From Amycolatopsis japonica (lineage in GTDB: Bacteria; Actinomycetota; Actinomycetes; Mycobacteriales; Pseudonocardiaceae), in NCBI RefSeq assembly GCF_000732925.1, contig NZ_CP008953.1:4340001-4404000 (forward strand): DNA of 64,000 nucleotides, in the 5' to 3' direction. This document shows positions 49,899-57,970 of this stretch, in pieces. Numbering within the stretch: the first letter of the stretch is position 1; each line of letters opens with the position of its first letter. The position numbers were made by a program, and so were the translations under genes. The notes beneath the pieces were generated by a model that ran no database searches, was not told the origin of the DNA, and saw only the letters and a program-made list of their open reading frames with translations.

Positions 49899-50750
49899 AT
49901 GTGGTGGGGATTGATTTGCGCGTTCTTCGCGGCCTGTGCCTACGGCGTCGCTTCGGTGATGCAGGCGATCGCCGCGAAGGCGACTTCGGGCGCCGAAGAC
50001 CGAGTCGATCCCCGGTTGCTCGTGCGGGTGCTGCGGCAGTGGAAGTTCGTCGCGGGCCTGGCGCTGGACGTCATCGGGTTCGTCGCCCAGGTCGCCGCAC
50101 TGCGCGTGCTGCCGCTCTTCGTGGTCCAGGCGGCGCTCGCCGGCAGTCTCGCGGTGACCGCGGTCGCCGCACGCACACTCGGCGTCCGGCTGGGCCGTCG
50201 CGAGTGGACGGCGGTCGCGGTCGTCTGCGCCGGGCTCGCGTTGCTCGGGATGTCGGCGGAGAGCGAGGGTTCGGAGCCGACCAGCCTGGGTTTCCGGCTC
50301 GTGCTGATCGGCGCGGTGGTCGTCCTCGGCACGGCCGGGATGTTCGCCGGCCGCGCGGCACGGCGCATCCGGACACCGGCGCTGGGCCTGATCGCCGGTC
50401 TGTGCTTCGGCGTCGTCGCGCTTTCCGGCCGCGCGCTCACCAGCCTCGCCCCGCTGGATCTGCTGACCGACCCGGCCACGTACACGCTGGGTGTGGCCGG
50501 CGCGCTGGCGATGTTGTTCTACGCCACCGCGTTGCAACGCGGCAGTGTCACCACCTCGACCGCGATGATGGTGATCGGCGAGACCGTCTTCCCGTCCCTG
50601 ATCGGCGTGCTCGTCCTGGGCGACACCACGCGACCGGGTTTCGCGGCCGTGGCGGTCGTCGGCTTCGCGCTCGCGGTCTCCGCGGCGCTCGCGCTGGCCC
50701 GCTTCGGCGAGCCCGCGCCGATCGAGCCGGTCAGCGCGCAGCCCGGCTGA
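49899..50750 (+). CDS. DMT-superfamily (EamA-like) transporter
   Basis: A 283-residue membrane protein with nine to ten helices, arranged as a tandem repeat of the DMT fold: MWWGLICAFFAACAYGVASV at the start, then FVAGLALDVIGFVAQVAAL, LPLFVVQAALAGSLAVTAVA, REWTAVAVVCAGLALLGMSA, FRLVLIGAVVVLGTAGMFAG, LGLIAGLCFGVVALSGRAL, TYTLGVAGALAMLFYATALQ and MMVIGETVFPSLIGVLVLGD. The pattern resembles actinobacterial magnesium-transporter-like or EamA proteins. The substrate is unknown. Its 3' end overlaps the convergent FecCD permease gene by 20 bases. It does not seem part of the siderophore system despite the position. Confidence 0.88.
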   Translation: MWWGLICAFFAACAYGVASVMQAIAAKATSGAEDRVDPRLLVRVLRQWKFVAGLALDVIGFVAQVAALRVLPLFVVQAALAGSLAVTAVAARTLGVRLGRREWTAVAVVCAGLALLGMSAESEGSEPTSLGFRLVLIGAVVVLGTAGMFAGRAARRIRTPALGLIAGLCFGVVALSGRALTSLAPLDLLTDPATYTLGVAGALAMLFYATALQRGSVTTSTAMMVIGETVFPSLIGVLVLGDTTRPGFAAVAVVGFALAVSAALALARFGEPAPIEPVSAQPG

Positions 50751-51768
50751 CCCCGCGCCGGGAAACCAGCAGCCAGGCCAGGTACAGCCCGCCGATCGCC
50801 CCGGTCACCAGTCCGACGGGCAGTCCGGCCAAGAACTGCTGGGTGACCAGATCACTCGTCACCAGCAGCAGCATGCCCATCAGCGCTGCGGCGGCGAGCC
50901 CCGGACCCGAAGACCTGGTGAGCCGCTTCGCCAGCTGAGGCGCGGCGAGGGCCAGGAACGCGATCGGCCCGGCGGCCGCCGTCGCGATCGAACACAGTCC
51001 GACACTGACGCCGAGCAGCACGATCCGGCTCCGCTGGACCGGCACGCCGAGCCCCATGGCCGAATCGTCGCCCATCTCCAGCAGTGAAAGCCTTCTGCCG
51101 TAGACGAACCCGGGCGGCAGCAGGACGGCGATGGCGATCGCGACCGGGACGACGTGCTCCCAGCCGCGTCCGTTGAGCCCGCCGACCAGCCAGGCCTGCG
51201 CCGCGAGCCCGTCCTGCCAGGCGGCCCTGGTGATCAGGTAGGAGTTGAACGCGATGAGCATCGCGTTCACGCCGATGCCGACGAGGATCAGCCGGAAGGT
51301 GTGCACGCCGCCCTTCAGCGCGAGCAACGCGATCAACGCCGCCGTCGCGACGCCGCCGACCAGCGCGCCCAGCGAAACCTGGAGCATGCCGCCGTGCACC
51401 ACGATGATCGTCAGCAGCGCCCCGGCCGCCGCGCCTTCGGTGAAGCCGATGAAATCGGGGCTGCCCAAGGGATTCCCGGACAGGCTCTGCAGGATCGCGC
51501 CGCTGACCGCGAGCGCGCCGCCGACCAGCAGCGCGGTCAGCAGCCGGGGCAGCCGCAGGGTGGTCACGATGAACTCGGTGGCCCGGTCTCCGAAACCGAA
51601 CAGCGTCTGGATGACCTCGCCGACGGACAGCGGGTAGTCGCCGGTGGTCATGCTGACCGCGCCGACGAAGAACACGGCGACGGCCAGCAGCGTGACGACG
51701 ATCGCCGCCCTCGGGGTGACGCGCAGGGAAAGCCCGCCGCCCGGGCTGCGCAGGACGCGGGTGCTCAT
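50731..51768 (-). CDS. FecCD-family siderophore permease, second subunit
   Basis: The 345-residue permease has about ten helices and the FecCD signatures: LTTLRLPRLLTALLVGGALAVSG-like segment (TTLRLPRLLTALLVGGALA), ILQSLSGNPLGSPDFIGFTE, LVGIGVNAMLIAFNSYLITR, WLVGGLNGRGWEHVVPVAIA, and AAGPIAFLALAAPQLAKRLT. ATG at 51768 has AAGGAG nine bases upstream; a GTG at 51810, overlapping the stop of the first permease gene, is an alternative. With the neighbouring FecCD gene it forms the heterodimeric channel of an Fe-siderophore importer. The ATPase subunit is not in the window. The FecB-type lipoprotein at 56500 should feed it. Confidence 0.93.
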   Translation of the reverse strand: MSTRVLRSPGGGLSLRVTPRAAIVVTLLAVAVFFVGAVSMTTGDYPLSVGEVIQTLFGFGDRATEFIVTTLRLPRLLTALLVGGALAVSGAILQSLSGNPLGSPDFIGFTEGAAAGALLTIIVVHGGMLQVSLGALVGGVATAALIALLALKGGVHTFRLILVGIGVNAMLIAFNSYLITRAAWQDGLAAQAWLVGGLNGRGWEHVVPVAIAIAVLLPPGFVYGRRLSLLEMGDDSAMGLGVPVQRSRIVLLGVSVGLCSIATAAAGPIAFLALAAPQLAKRLTRSSGPGLAAAALMGMLLLVTSDLVTQQFLAGLPVGLVTGAIGGLYLAWLLVSRRGVSRAAR

Positions 51769-51806
51769 CCGTGGGTGCTCCTTGATCGCGGTCCCCTTGC
51801 CTGGTG

Positions 51807-52850
51807 TCACAGCCGGGCCAGCTTCCTGCGGCGGCACAGCGCGATGAACACCGGCGCCCCGAGGAACGCGACGACGATCCCCGCCTGCAGTTCCTCCGGC
51901 GGGTTCAGCACGCGGCCGACGACGTCGGCGCCGATCAGCGCGATCGGCGCGAGCAGCATCGAGTACGGCAGGACCCAGCGCTGATCCGGGCCGACCAGCA
52001 TGCGCGCGGCGTGCGGCACGGCGAGTCCGAGGAACAGGACAGGGCCGATCGCCGCGGTCCCCGCGCCGCAGAGCAGCATCACCACGATCGCGCCCAGCAC
52101 CCGGGTGCGGCCGACGTGGGCGCCGAGCGCCTTGCCGGTCTGGTCGCCGAGCGCGAGGACGTTGAGCGGGCGGGCGAGCAGCAGCGCGATGATCACGCCG
52201 AGGACGACGAACGGCGAGATCTGCAGGAACACGTCCCATTTGCGGCCGCTGAGCGAGCCGACGTTCCAGAACCGGAACTGGTTGAACGTCTCCGGCATCA
52301 GCAGCAGCACGCCGACGATGTACGCCTGGAGCACCGCCATCACGGCCGAACCGGCGAGCACCAGCCGGTCCGGCGTGGCGCTGCGGCCCGCCGAGCCGAG
52401 GACGTACACCACGACCGAAGCGATCGCGGCTCCGGCGAAGGCGAACCAGATGTAGCCGAGCACGCTGGTGACACCGGCGAACGCGATCCCCGACACGACG
52501 GCGGCCGCGGCACCGGTGTTGACGCCGAGCAGGCCGGGGTCGGCGAGCGGGTTCCTGGTGAGTGCCTGCATCACCGCGCCCGCCAGGCCGAGTGCCGCCC
52601 CGACGACCAGGCCCAGCAGGGTCCGCGGGATGCGGAGGTCGTGGATGATCACCGCGTCGGTCGAGCCGTCGTTGTGCCACAGCACCGACCAGGTGGAGGT
52701 GAACGGGATGCTCTTCGACCCCACCCAGATGCTGAGTAGGAAGACGAGCGCCAGCAGCGCGAGCCCGACCACCAGTCCGCCGGCGCGGAACGTCCGTGCC
52801 GCCGCGCTGGGCGGGGACGCCGCTTCGGGCGGGCGTTCGGTGACGACCAC
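51807..52850 (-). CDS. FecCD-family siderophore permease, first subunit
   Basis: A 347-residue inner-membrane permease, started at GTG 52850 with AGGAGGTCCC just before. Signature segments: IHDLRIPRTLLGLVVGAALG, GAVMQALTRNPLADPGLLGV, VLAGSAVMAVLQAYIVGVLL, FWNVGSLSGRKWDVFLQI, and the GxAAIGPVLFLGLAVPHAAR region that contacts the ATPase. It pairs with the FecCD protein encoded downstream. The promoter region shared with the divergent ABC exporter gene has an iron box at 52915-52933, so import and export are both under iron control. The operon direction is away from the exporter genes. Confidence 0.95.
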   Translation of the reverse strand: MVVTERPPEAASPPSAAARTFRAGGLVVGLALLALVFLLSIWVGSKSIPFTSTWSVLWHNDGSTDAVIIHDLRIPRTLLGLVVGAALGLAGAVMQALTRNPLADPGLLGVNTGAAAAVVSGIAFAGVTSVLGYIWFAFAGAAIASVVVYVLGSAGRSATPDRLVLAGSAVMAVLQAYIVGVLLLMPETFNQFRFWNVGSLSGRKWDVFLQISPFVVLGVIIALLLARPLNVLALGDQTGKALGAHVGRTRVLGAIVVMLLCGAGTAAIGPVLFLGLAVPHAARMLVGPDQRWVLPYSMLLAPIALIGADVVGRVLNPPEELQAGIVVAFLGAPVFIALCRRRKLARL

Positions 52851-52914
52851 GGGACCTCCTTCGAGTGAGGCGAGGCTAACCGAACGCCGGAGTTCACCTC
52901 AACGAGCTACCTAC

Positions 52915-52933
52915 TTAGACTAGCCTTACCTAC
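52915..52933. promoter_or_regulatory. iron box (DmdR/IdeR operator) in divergent promoter
   Basis: TTAGACTAGCCTTACCTAC matches the actinobacterial iron-box consensus TTAGGTTAGGCTAACCTAA at 14 of 19 positions. It lies between the FecCD permease and the ABC exporter starts. A further half-site AGGCTAACC is at 52873-52881. Confidence 0.75.
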
Positions 52934-52952
52934 TCCCCACAAGGAGGCGCCG

Positions 52953-54638
52953 GTGACCGCAACGGCCACCACCAGCCGAAGCGTCCTGCGCCAGGCGATT
53001 TCCGGGCAGCGACGGCAGGTCACGCTCGCGTCCGTGCTCGCCGCCGGGCATCAGGGCGGCGAAGCACTCGTCCCGGTGATCATCGGCGTGGTGATCGACC
53101 AGGCGGTCGACGGCGGTTCCGTGGGCACGCTCGTGTTCTGGCTCGCCGTGCTCGCCGTGGTCTTCGCGGGGCTGTCCTACAGCTACCGGTTCGCCGCGCG
53201 CGCGGCCGAAGGCGCGTCGCTGCGGGCCGCGCACGACCTCCGCATCGCGATCAGCCGCCGGGTCCTGCATCCCGGCGGTGGCGCCGAGAACGGCAAGCTC
53301 GCCGGGGAACTGGTCAACATCGGCACCAGCGACGCGCAACGCGTCGGGGTCGTCAACGCGGTGCTGCCGTTCGGGATCGCGGCGCTGGCCGGTGTGCTGG
53401 TCAGCGCGGTCGCCCTCCTGCGCATCTCGCTTCCGCTGGGTCTCCTCGTACTGCTGGGCACGCCACCGCTGCTGTACCTCGCGCATCTCATCGGCAAGCC
53501 GCTCGAACGCCGCAGCGAAGCGGAACAGGAACGGTCCGCGCACGCCTCGGGGGTCGCCACGGACCTGGTCTCCGGGTTGCGGGTGCTCAAGGGCATCGGC
53601 GCCGAACCGGCCGCCGTCGCCCGCTACCGCGGCACGAGCCAGGACTCGCTCAAGGCGACGCTGCGCGCCGCGCGGGCCAAGGCCTGGCACGACGGCGCCG
53701 TGCTCGCACTCACCGGCGTCTTCATCGCGATCGTCGCCCTCGTCGGCGGGCATCTCGCGGCGTCGGGGTCGATCAGCGTCGGCGACCTCGTCGCGGCCGT
53801 CGGGCTCGCCCAATTCCTGCTCACGCCGTTCCTGATCTTCTCGTGGGTCAACGGTGAATTGGCGCAGGGCCGCGCGTCCGCGTCCCGGGTCGCCGACCTG
53901 CTGACCACGCTGGCCGCGGTCGAATCGGGCGACGGCGAACTCCCGTCGCCCGCCACCGGGAACGTCCGGCTCGACGCGGTCTCGTACGGCAGCCTCCGCG
54001 GTGTCGACCTCGACATCCCGGCCGGACAACTGATCGGAGTCGTCGCCGCGGATCCGGCCGCCGCGACCGATCTGCTCGACTGCCTCGGCCGGGCGGGCGA
54101 TCCGTCCGAGGGCAGAGTCGACGTCGACGGCGTCGATCTGTCCACTGTGGACCCGGAACGGGTGCGGGAGGTCGTCCTGGTCGCGGCGCACGACGCGGAC
54201 CTGTTCGAAGGGACGCTAGCGGAGAACGTCCACGCCGGGGACCGCCCGCTCGACGAGGCACTGGCCGCGTCGGCGGCGGACGAGGTCGCCGCGGCGCTGC
54301 CGGACGGCACCGGGACCGCGGTCACCGAACGCGGCCGTTCCCTTTCCGGCGGCCAGCGGCAACGGGTCGCGCTCGCCCGCGCGCTCGCCGCGGACGCGCC
54401 GGTGCTCGTCGTGCACGACCCGACGACGGCGGTCGACACGGTGACCGAGGCGAAGATCGCCACCGGGCTCGCCCGGCTACGACGAGGACGGACCACGATC
54501 CTGGTGACCACGAGCCCCGCCCTGCTCGCCGTGGCGGACCGCGTCGTCGTGCTCGACGGCGGCCGGATCACCGGCGAGGGCGGCCACGCCGAACTCGTCC
54601 GCGATCGCGCCGACTACCGCGCGGCGGTGCTGTCATGA
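52953..54638 (+). CDS. ABC exporter half-transporter, degenerate ATP-binding domain
   Basis: The 561-residue protein has six membrane helices (residues 1-310) and a nucleotide-binding domain. GTG at 52953 is preceded by AAGGAGG. Its Walker A has lost the GxxGxGKT pattern: the position reads IGVVAADPAAATDLLD. The signature LSGGQRQRVALARAL is intact, and the Walker B glutamate is replaced: VLVVHDPTTAVDT. The partner encoded next has the opposite set of changes, so this subunit donates only its signature to the working ATP site. Position in the iron-regulated cluster suggests export of the siderophore made by the NRPS; uptake by an IrtAB-like mechanism is an alternative. It overlaps the partner gene by four bases. 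Confidence 0.93.
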   Translation: MTATATTSRSVLRQAISGQRRQVTLASVLAAGHQGGEALVPVIIGVVIDQAVDGGSVGTLVFWLAVLAVVFAGLSYSYRFAARAAEGASLRAAHDLRIAISRRVLHPGGGAENGKLAGELVNIGTSDAQRVGVVNAVLPFGIAALAGVLVSAVALLRISLPLGLLVLLGTPPLLYLAHLIGKPLERRSEAEQERSAHASGVATDLVSGLRVLKGIGAEPAAVARYRGTSQDSLKATLRAARAKAWHDGAVLALTGVFIAIVALVGGHLAASGSISVGDLVAAVGLAQFLLTPFLIFSWVNGELAQGRASASRVADLLTTLAAVESGDGELPSPATGNVRLDAVSYGSLRGVDLDIPAGQLIGVVAADPAAATDLLDCLGRAGDPSEGRVDVDGVDLSTVDPERVREVVLVAAHDADLFEGTLAENVHAGDRPLDEALAASAADEVAAALPDGTGTAVTERGRSLSGGQRQRVALARALAADAPVLVVHDPTTAVDTVTEAKIATGLARLRRGRTTILVTTSPALLAVADRVVVLDGGRITGEGGHAELVRDRADYRAAVLS

Positions 54639-56386
54639 CGCGCGAACTTCTCCCCACCGCCGACGGCAAGCCGATCCGGGCGGTCCTCGGCAAACTGCTC
54701 CGCACGTCGAAGGCCCGTGCCGCGGGCGCGCTCACGATGCTCGTCGGCGCCACCGCGATCGGGCTGCTCACCGCCCGCCTGCTCGGCCACATCGTCGACC
54801 TGGTCATCGAAAAACGGCCCGCGACCGAATTGGCGACGCCGGTGGTGGCGCTGGTCCTGGTCGCCGTCGCGCAGGCGATCGCGACGGCACTGGGTGTCTC
54901 GCTCACCGCGAAACTCGGCGAAACACTGCTGGCGGAACTGCGCGAACGGTTCGTCGAGCGCGCGCTGGGGCTCCCGCTGGAGCAGATCGAACGCGCGGGC
55001 TCCGGGGACCTGACCGCCCGTGTCACCAACGACGTCACGGTGGTCGCGAGGGCGGTCCGCGAAGCCCTGCCCGAACTGGGCCGCTCGGTGCTCACCATCG
55101 TGCTGACTCTCGGCGCGCTCGCCGTCCTGGACTGGCGGTTTCTGCTCGCCGCGCTACTGGCGGCGCCGATCCAGCTGCACACCGTGCGCTGGTACGTCCG
55201 CAACGCCGTTCCGTTGTACGCGAAGCAGCGGATCGCGACGGGTTCGCAGCAGCAGCAACTACTCGACACGATCGGCGGCGCGAAAACCGTCCGCGCGTTC
55301 CGGCTCGCCGACGCCCATGTGGAGCGTGTGCGGCAGCGGTCCGAGGGCGCGATGGACCTGATGCTGCGCGGTGTGCGGCTGATGACGAAGTTCTTCGCCC
55401 GGCTCAACCTCGCCGAGTTCATCGGGCTCTCGGCCGTGCTCGCGGCCGGTTTCCTGTTGGTGGGCGCGAACGCGGTGACCGTCGGCGCGGCGACGGCGGC
55501 GGCGTTGTACTTCCACAGCCTGTTCGGCCCGATCAACACCGCGCTCGCACTGGTGGACGACGCGCAAGCGGCCGCCGCGAGCCTCGCCCGGCTGATCGGA
55601 GTCGCCGACCTGCCCGCGCCGCGCGAACCCGAGCGGCCGGCGAGGCCCGTCGACGCGTCGGTGAAGGCGGCCGGGATCTCTCATTCCTATGTGGACGGAC
55701 ATCCGGTGCTGCGGGACGTCGACCTCGACCTCTCCCCCGGCGAGCGGGTCGCGCTGGTCGGGGCGAGCGGGGCCGGGAAGACGACGCTGGCCAAGCTGAT
55801 CGCCGGGATCCACACCCCGGCCGCGGGAACGATCTCCGTCGGCGGGGTCCCGCTCGACGAACTCGGGCCCTCCGCCACCCGGCGGGCGGTCGCGCTGATC
55901 AGTCAAGAAGTGCACGTCTTCGCCGGTTCGCTGGCGGACGACCTCCGCCTGGCCCGTCCGGACGCGTCCGACGCGGACCTGGTGGCAGCACTGGAAAAGG
56001 TCGGCGCACGGGGCTGGGCGGAGGCGCTGGGTCTCGCGACCGTCGTCGGCGAGGGCGGGCATCGGTTGACGGTGACCCAAGCTCAGCAGCTGGCGTTGGC
56101 GCGGCTGGTGCTCGCGGATCCGCCGATCGCGATCCTCGACGAGGCGACCGCGGAAGCCGGAAGCGCGGGCGCGAAGACCCTCGAAGCCGCCGCGGCCGCC
56201 GCCCTGGAGGGACGGACCGGTCTCGTCGTCGCGCATCGGCTGACGCAGGCGGCGGCCTCGGACCGCGTCGTCGTGCTCGACGCGGGCGTGATCGTCGAAA
56301 GCGGGACACACGACGAACTCGTGGCCACGGGTGGTCAATACGCAACACTTTGGGCGGCCTGGTCGGACAACCGTTCACAGACGTGA
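54635..56386 (+). CDS. ABC exporter half-transporter, catalytic partner
   Basis: A 583-residue exporter subunit with six helices followed by a nucleotide-binding domain with intact Walker A (GASGAGKTTLAKLIAG), Walker B with catalytic glutamate (IAILDEATAEAG) and H-loop (LVVAHRLTQAA). Its signature motif is degenerate: the position of LSGGQ reads LTVTQAQQLALARL. Together with the subunit before it, one ATP site is complete (this Walker A/B plus the partner's LSGGQ) and the other is dead, as in asymmetric heterodimeric exporters. The ATG overlaps the stop of the previous gene. An iron box and a siderophore-binding lipoprotein gene follow, so both subunits are most likely for siderophore traffic. 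Confidence 0.93.
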   Translation: MTRELLPTADGKPIRAVLGKLLRTSKARAAGALTMLVGATAIGLLTARLLGHIVDLVIEKRPATELATPVVALVLVAVAQAIATALGVSLTAKLGETLLAELRERFVERALGLPLEQIERAGSGDLTARVTNDVTVVARAVREALPELGRSVLTIVLTLGALAVLDWRFLLAALLAAPIQLHTVRWYVRNAVPLYAKQRIATGSQQQQLLDTIGGAKTVRAFRLADAHVERVRQRSEGAMDLMLRGVRLMTKFFARLNLAEFIGLSAVLAAGFLLVGANAVTVGAATAAALYFHSLFGPINTALALVDDAQAAAASLARLIGVADLPAPREPERPARPVDASVKAAGISHSYVDGHPVLRDVDLDLSPGERVALVGASGAGKTTLAKLIAGIHTPAAGTISVGGVPLDELGPSATRRAVALISQEVHVFAGSLADDLRLARPDASDADLVAALEKVGARGWAEALGLATVVGEGGHRLTVTQAQQLALARLVLADPPIAILDEATAEAGSAGAKTLEAAAAAALEGRTGLVVAHRLTQAAASDRVVVLDAGVIVESGTHDELVATGGQYATLWAAWSDNRSQT

Positions 56387-56429
56387 TCCGGGACGCAGCG
56401 TCACCGGTTGCAATCGGCCCGTCGGCGTC

Positions 56430-56448
56430 TTAGGTTAGCCAAACCTGA
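56430..56448. promoter_or_regulatory. iron box upstream of the siderophore-binding lipoprotein gene
   Basis: TTAGGTTAGCCAAACCTGA closely matches the consensus TTAGGTTAGGCTAACCTAA (15 of 19) and lies 51 bases before the lipoprotein start. Iron-dependent repression by an IdeR/DmdR protein is expected. Confidence 0.82.
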
Positions 56449-56499
56449 TTCTCGATTAATCCGGCGTCCCGCCGGACCTCCGATCACGAAGGACGGATG

Positions 56500-57585
56500 A
56501 TGGCCCGAATCCCCACCCTCTCCGCCGTGCGAGGGCGCCTGAAGACCGCCGGTGTACTGGCGTCCGCCCTGGTGCTGGCCGCCTCGCTCACCGCGTGCGG
56601 AGGAGGCGGCGAGTCGGCCACCCCGGCCGCGCAGAACTCCGCCGGCTCCGCGGTCGACGCGAACGCGTTCCCGACCACCATCGAGCACAAGTACGGCAGC
56701 ACCACCATCACCCAGGAGCCCAAACGCGTCGTCACGGTCGGCCTGACCGAACAGGACGCGCTGCTCGCCCTCGGCGTGGTCCCGGTCGGGGTCACCGAAT
56801 GGCTCGGCAAGTACCCCGGCACGATCGGCCCGTGGGCGACCGACAAGCTCGGCGGCGCCGCGCTGCCCGAGGTGCTCAAGGACGTGGACGGGCCGCAGTA
56901 CGAGAAGATCGCCGCGCTGAAGCCGGATCTGATCATCGCGCTGTACTCCGGGCTCACCAAGGAGCAGTACGACAAGCTGAGCCAGATCGGCGTCCCGGTC
57001 GTCGCGCAGCCCAAGGAGTACAACGACTACGGCATCCCGTGGAACGAGGCGACCAAGAAGGTCGGCCAGGCCGTCGGGCGCGCCACCAAGGCGAACGAAC
57101 TGGTCAAGGCCGTCGAGGACAAGTTCGCCCAGGCTCGCAAGGAGCACCCGGAGTTCGCGGGCAAGTCGGCGCTGATGGCGTCGACCTACGAGGGCTATTT
57201 CGTCTACGGCAGCCAGGACGGCCGCTCGCACATCCTCGAATCGCTCGGTTTCAAGCTGCCCGCCGACCTCGACGCCGTCATCGGTGACAAGTTCGGCAAG
57301 AGCCTCAGCGCCGAACGGACCGACCTCCTCGACCGCGACGCGCTCGTCTGGCTCATCGACACCCCGGCCAAGGCGCAGGAGATCCTCGGCAAGGACGCGC
57401 TCTACACCGGCCTCAAGGTGGCGAAGGAAAAGCGCGAGGTCTTCATCGAGAACGAAGGCAACTACGGCAGCGCGGTCTCGTTCGTGACCGTGCTGAGCCT
57501 GCCGTACGTGATCGACCGGATCGTCCCGCAGCTTTCCGCGGCGGTCGACGGTGACCCGAAGACCGAGGTCAAGCCGGCCAGCTGA
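56500..57585 (+). CDS. iron-siderophore ABC transporter substrate-binding lipoprotein
   Basis: A 361-residue FecB/FepB-type binding protein. Two adjacent ATGs (56497, 56500) follow GAAGGA; the second has better spacing. The signal peptide ends in LAASLTACGG with the acylated cysteine. The periplasmic-binding fold type III is seen in FPTTIEHKYGSTTITQEPKR, VVTVGLTEQDALLALGVVPV, YEKIAALKPDLIIALYSG, VGQAVGRATKANELVKAVED and FVTVLSLPYVIDRIVPQLSA. It captures ferri-siderophore on the outer face of the membrane and passes it to the FecCD permeases encoded at 50731-52850. An iron box lies in its promoter, and a palindrome at 57599 ends the transcript. Confidence 0.95.
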   Translation: MARIPTLSAVRGRLKTAGVLASALVLAASLTACGGGGESATPAAQNSAGSAVDANAFPTTIEHKYGSTTITQEPKRVVTVGLTEQDALLALGVVPVGVTEWLGKYPGTIGPWATDKLGGAALPEVLKDVDGPQYEKIAALKPDLIIALYSGLTKEQYDKLSQIGVPVVAQPKEYNDYGIPWNEATKKVGQAVGRATKANELVKAVEDKFAQARKEHPEFAGKSALMASTYEGYFVYGSQDGRSHILESLGFKLPADLDAVIGDKFGKSLSAERTDLLDRDALVWLIDTPAKAQEILGKDALYTGLKVAKEKREVFIENEGNYGSAVSFVTVLSLPYVIDRIVPQLSAAVDGDPKTEVKPAS

Positions 57586-57598
57586 GCCTTTGGCCGAT

Positions 57599-57653
57599 GC
57601 GCGTGAAGGCCTCCTTCCCTCGGCTGAGCCGAGGGAAGGAGGCCTTCACGCGC
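57599..57653. terminator. palindrome of the TGAAGGCC family after the lipoprotein gene
   Basis: Perfect 26-base arms (57599-57624 and 57628-57653) with loop TGA, 14 bases after the stop. The outer core CGTGAAGGCCTCCTT is shared with 29229 and 59055, with a different inner stem. Confidence 0.7.
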
Positions 57654-57674
57654 TATCGGGCGCGTGCTCGGGCC

Positions 57675-57839
57675 GAACCGGCGCTTTCGCGTGTCTGAGC
57701 GAGCGGGGAGGATTTGGGACGTTGAGCGTCCGGAATCTTCCCCACTCGGCCCGAACCTTGATCAACGGAGGATCGGGGACGTTGAGTGTCCCCAATCCTC
57801 CGTTGATCAAGGTTCGAACCGGCGCTTTCGCGTGTCTGA
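57675..57839. repeat. 24-bp direct repeats enclosing two hairpins
   Basis: An identical 24-base sequence (core CCGGCGCTTTCGCGTGTC) occurs at 57675-57698 and 57816-57839. Between them are an imperfect hairpin 57705-57743 and a nearly perfect one with 28-base arms 57753-57815. Both have a loop beginning GTTGAG between GAC and GTC. The 385-base gap 57586-57970 has no gene; it is filled by this unit, the palindrome at 57599 and the array at 57840. Confidence 0.65.
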
Positions 57840-57955
57840 CCGGACGACACACGTGATCAGATGGACGACACGCGAGGCCGCCGCGAGCCGTCCGTCCAGT
57901 CACGCGTGTCGTCCGTCCGAACACGCGTGTCGTCCCTCCGGTCACGCGAGTCCGA
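57840..57955. repeat. array of about 21-bp GACGACACACGTG repeats, second locus
   Basis: Two forward units (CCGGACGACACACGTGATCA and ATGGACGACACGCGAGG) are followed by three inverted units with TCACGCGTGTCGTCC. It is the same family as 2470-2576, with forward units first and inverted units after. Confidence 0.6.
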
Positions 57956-57970
57956 CGGTTCCCACCGTCC

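Noticed and set aside
57811..57821. tRNA T-loop (GGTTCGAACC)
   Set aside because: No acceptor or anticodon arms can be folded around it; it is the junction of a hairpin and a direct repeat. No tRNA gene was found in the window.
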